Source of the DNA: Paenibacillus oenotherae
GTDB taxonomy: Bacteria; Bacillota; Bacilli; Paenibacillales; Paenibacillaceae
Direction: 5' to 3'
NCBI RefSeq assembly: GCF_019443105.1
Contig: NZ_JAHZIJ010000010.1
Location: forward strand, 62,001-126,000
DNA length: 64,000 nt
Shown: positions 63,614 to 64,000 of the stretch, in pieces
Position numbering within the stretch: the first letter of the stretch is position 1
Layout of the letters: each line of letters starts with the position of its first letter
Translations under genes and position numbers: made by a program
Notes under the pieces: model-generated
Seen by the model: the letters and a program-made list of their open reading frames with translations, nothing else
The model's database searches: none
Told to the model about the DNA's origin: nothing

Positions 63614-64000
63614 ATGAATCCCAAACAAATTATTATCGTTGGCACGATAGCTATTGTGATCACACTTAGCGGAGGTATTTGGACCGACAAGGCCAATGCC
63701 GGAAGCAAGAGCCCGATATCACCCACTCAGAAAGTGAATATTGAAGTTCAAGATGCCCTGCTGCAATTGCTTGGCGCATCCTCTAATGACGAAGTACAAG
63801 AAGCGTTGTATAACGGCGAATCATTGGCTGATATCGCTAAGAATAACAATCGGGATGTGCAGCATATCATCGCTTTGCAGATGGCTGAGATGACCGAGCA
63901 GTTGGATTCGCGTCTTGCGCAGGGAAGCATTACCCTTGATCAATATCAGGCGCAGAGGTCAGAGCTGGCGGAGATTGTTACACGAAGCGCCTATGGCCTC
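63614..64000 (+). CDS. Secreted protein, cut by window edge
   Basis: The frame opens at ATG 63614 after AGAGGATT and is open to the window end, 129 codons. It begins MNPKQIIIVGTIAIVITLSG, a signal peptide or anchor, followed by a helical domain with EALYNGESLADIAKNNNRDV and LAQGSITLDQYQAQRSELAE. The pattern GxSLAxIAxxxG/N...Q is a short helical repeat often found in secreted Bacillales proteins of unknown function. The end of the protein is not visible. Confidence 0.75.
   Translation, partial: MNPKQIIIVGTIAIVITLSGGIWTDKANAGSKSPISPTQKVNIEVQDALLQLLGASSNDEVQEALYNGESLADIAKNNNRDVQHIIALQMAEMTEQLDSRLAQGSITLDQYQAQRSELAEIVTRSAYGL

Overview
The window looks like chromosome of a Paenibacillus-type, spore-forming, Gram-positive bacterium. 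The evidence is family-level: several S-layer homology (SLH) surface proteins, a SleL/YaaH-type spore cortex hydrolase, YvbH, PspC and PspA in a row, a CspB/YdjO cold-shock pair, a YjfB protein, and sigma-A type promoters with strong AGGAGG ribosome sites. No rRNA, tRNA, CRISPR array or complete prophage was seen.

Layout. 1-4550: an IS1595-family element (cut by the window edge) has inserted into the 5' end of an AT-rich ABC export cassette (permease/peptidase-like protein, ATPase, permease). 4732-6556: padR - HAAS-domain membrane protein - DUF4097 operon. 6883-9037: homospermidine-synthase-like and spermidine-synthase-like pair. 9106-12349: YjfB, aldose epimerase, RNA methyltransferase, CorA. 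12412-18785: a five-gene operon (AprA-like flavoprotein, two-cluster ferredoxin, SsuA/C/B-like ABC transporter) divergent from a regulator that fuses a helix-turn-helix to a cytoplasmic copy of the transporter's own binding protein; the space between them carries a promoter, an operator-like dyad and a terminator-containing leader. 19104-27603: SLH-transglutaminase, a candidate small RNA, a 45-aa peptide gene, a preQ1-riboswitch-controlled queuosine precursor transporter, glutathione peroxidase, and a 1502-aa SLH subtilase. 28501-42854: mostly single housekeeping and stress genes (sugar isomerase-like, guanylate-kinase-like, cold shock, Psp envelope stress, SleL, ThpR, a stand-alone IF-3, hydrolase, AIM24, WG-repeat, WYL regulator). 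43060-63042: about 20 kb of minus-strand surface genes: a 1492-aa Fn3/carbohydrate-binding-like protein, a 1983-aa secreted Rhs protein with a unique C-terminal region and a small membrane protein after it, then a second transcription unit with a 2036-aa cadherin-like SLH protein, a GNAT acetyltransferase and three tail-collar (MdpB-like) proteins. A secreted protein gene runs off the right edge.

How the genes work together. Best supported are the PadR self-controlled envelope operon, the Psp stress cluster, and the sulfonate-type transporter/redox operon with a dedicated sensor built from the same binding fold. The right-hand surface block reads as secreted giant proteins plus small collar proteins, and is the least explained part. 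Intergenic regions carry two families of dispersed repeats (GCCTGCG elements and GGGCTGTCC inverted repeats). All functional calls are from reading translated sequence by eye; no database search was run.
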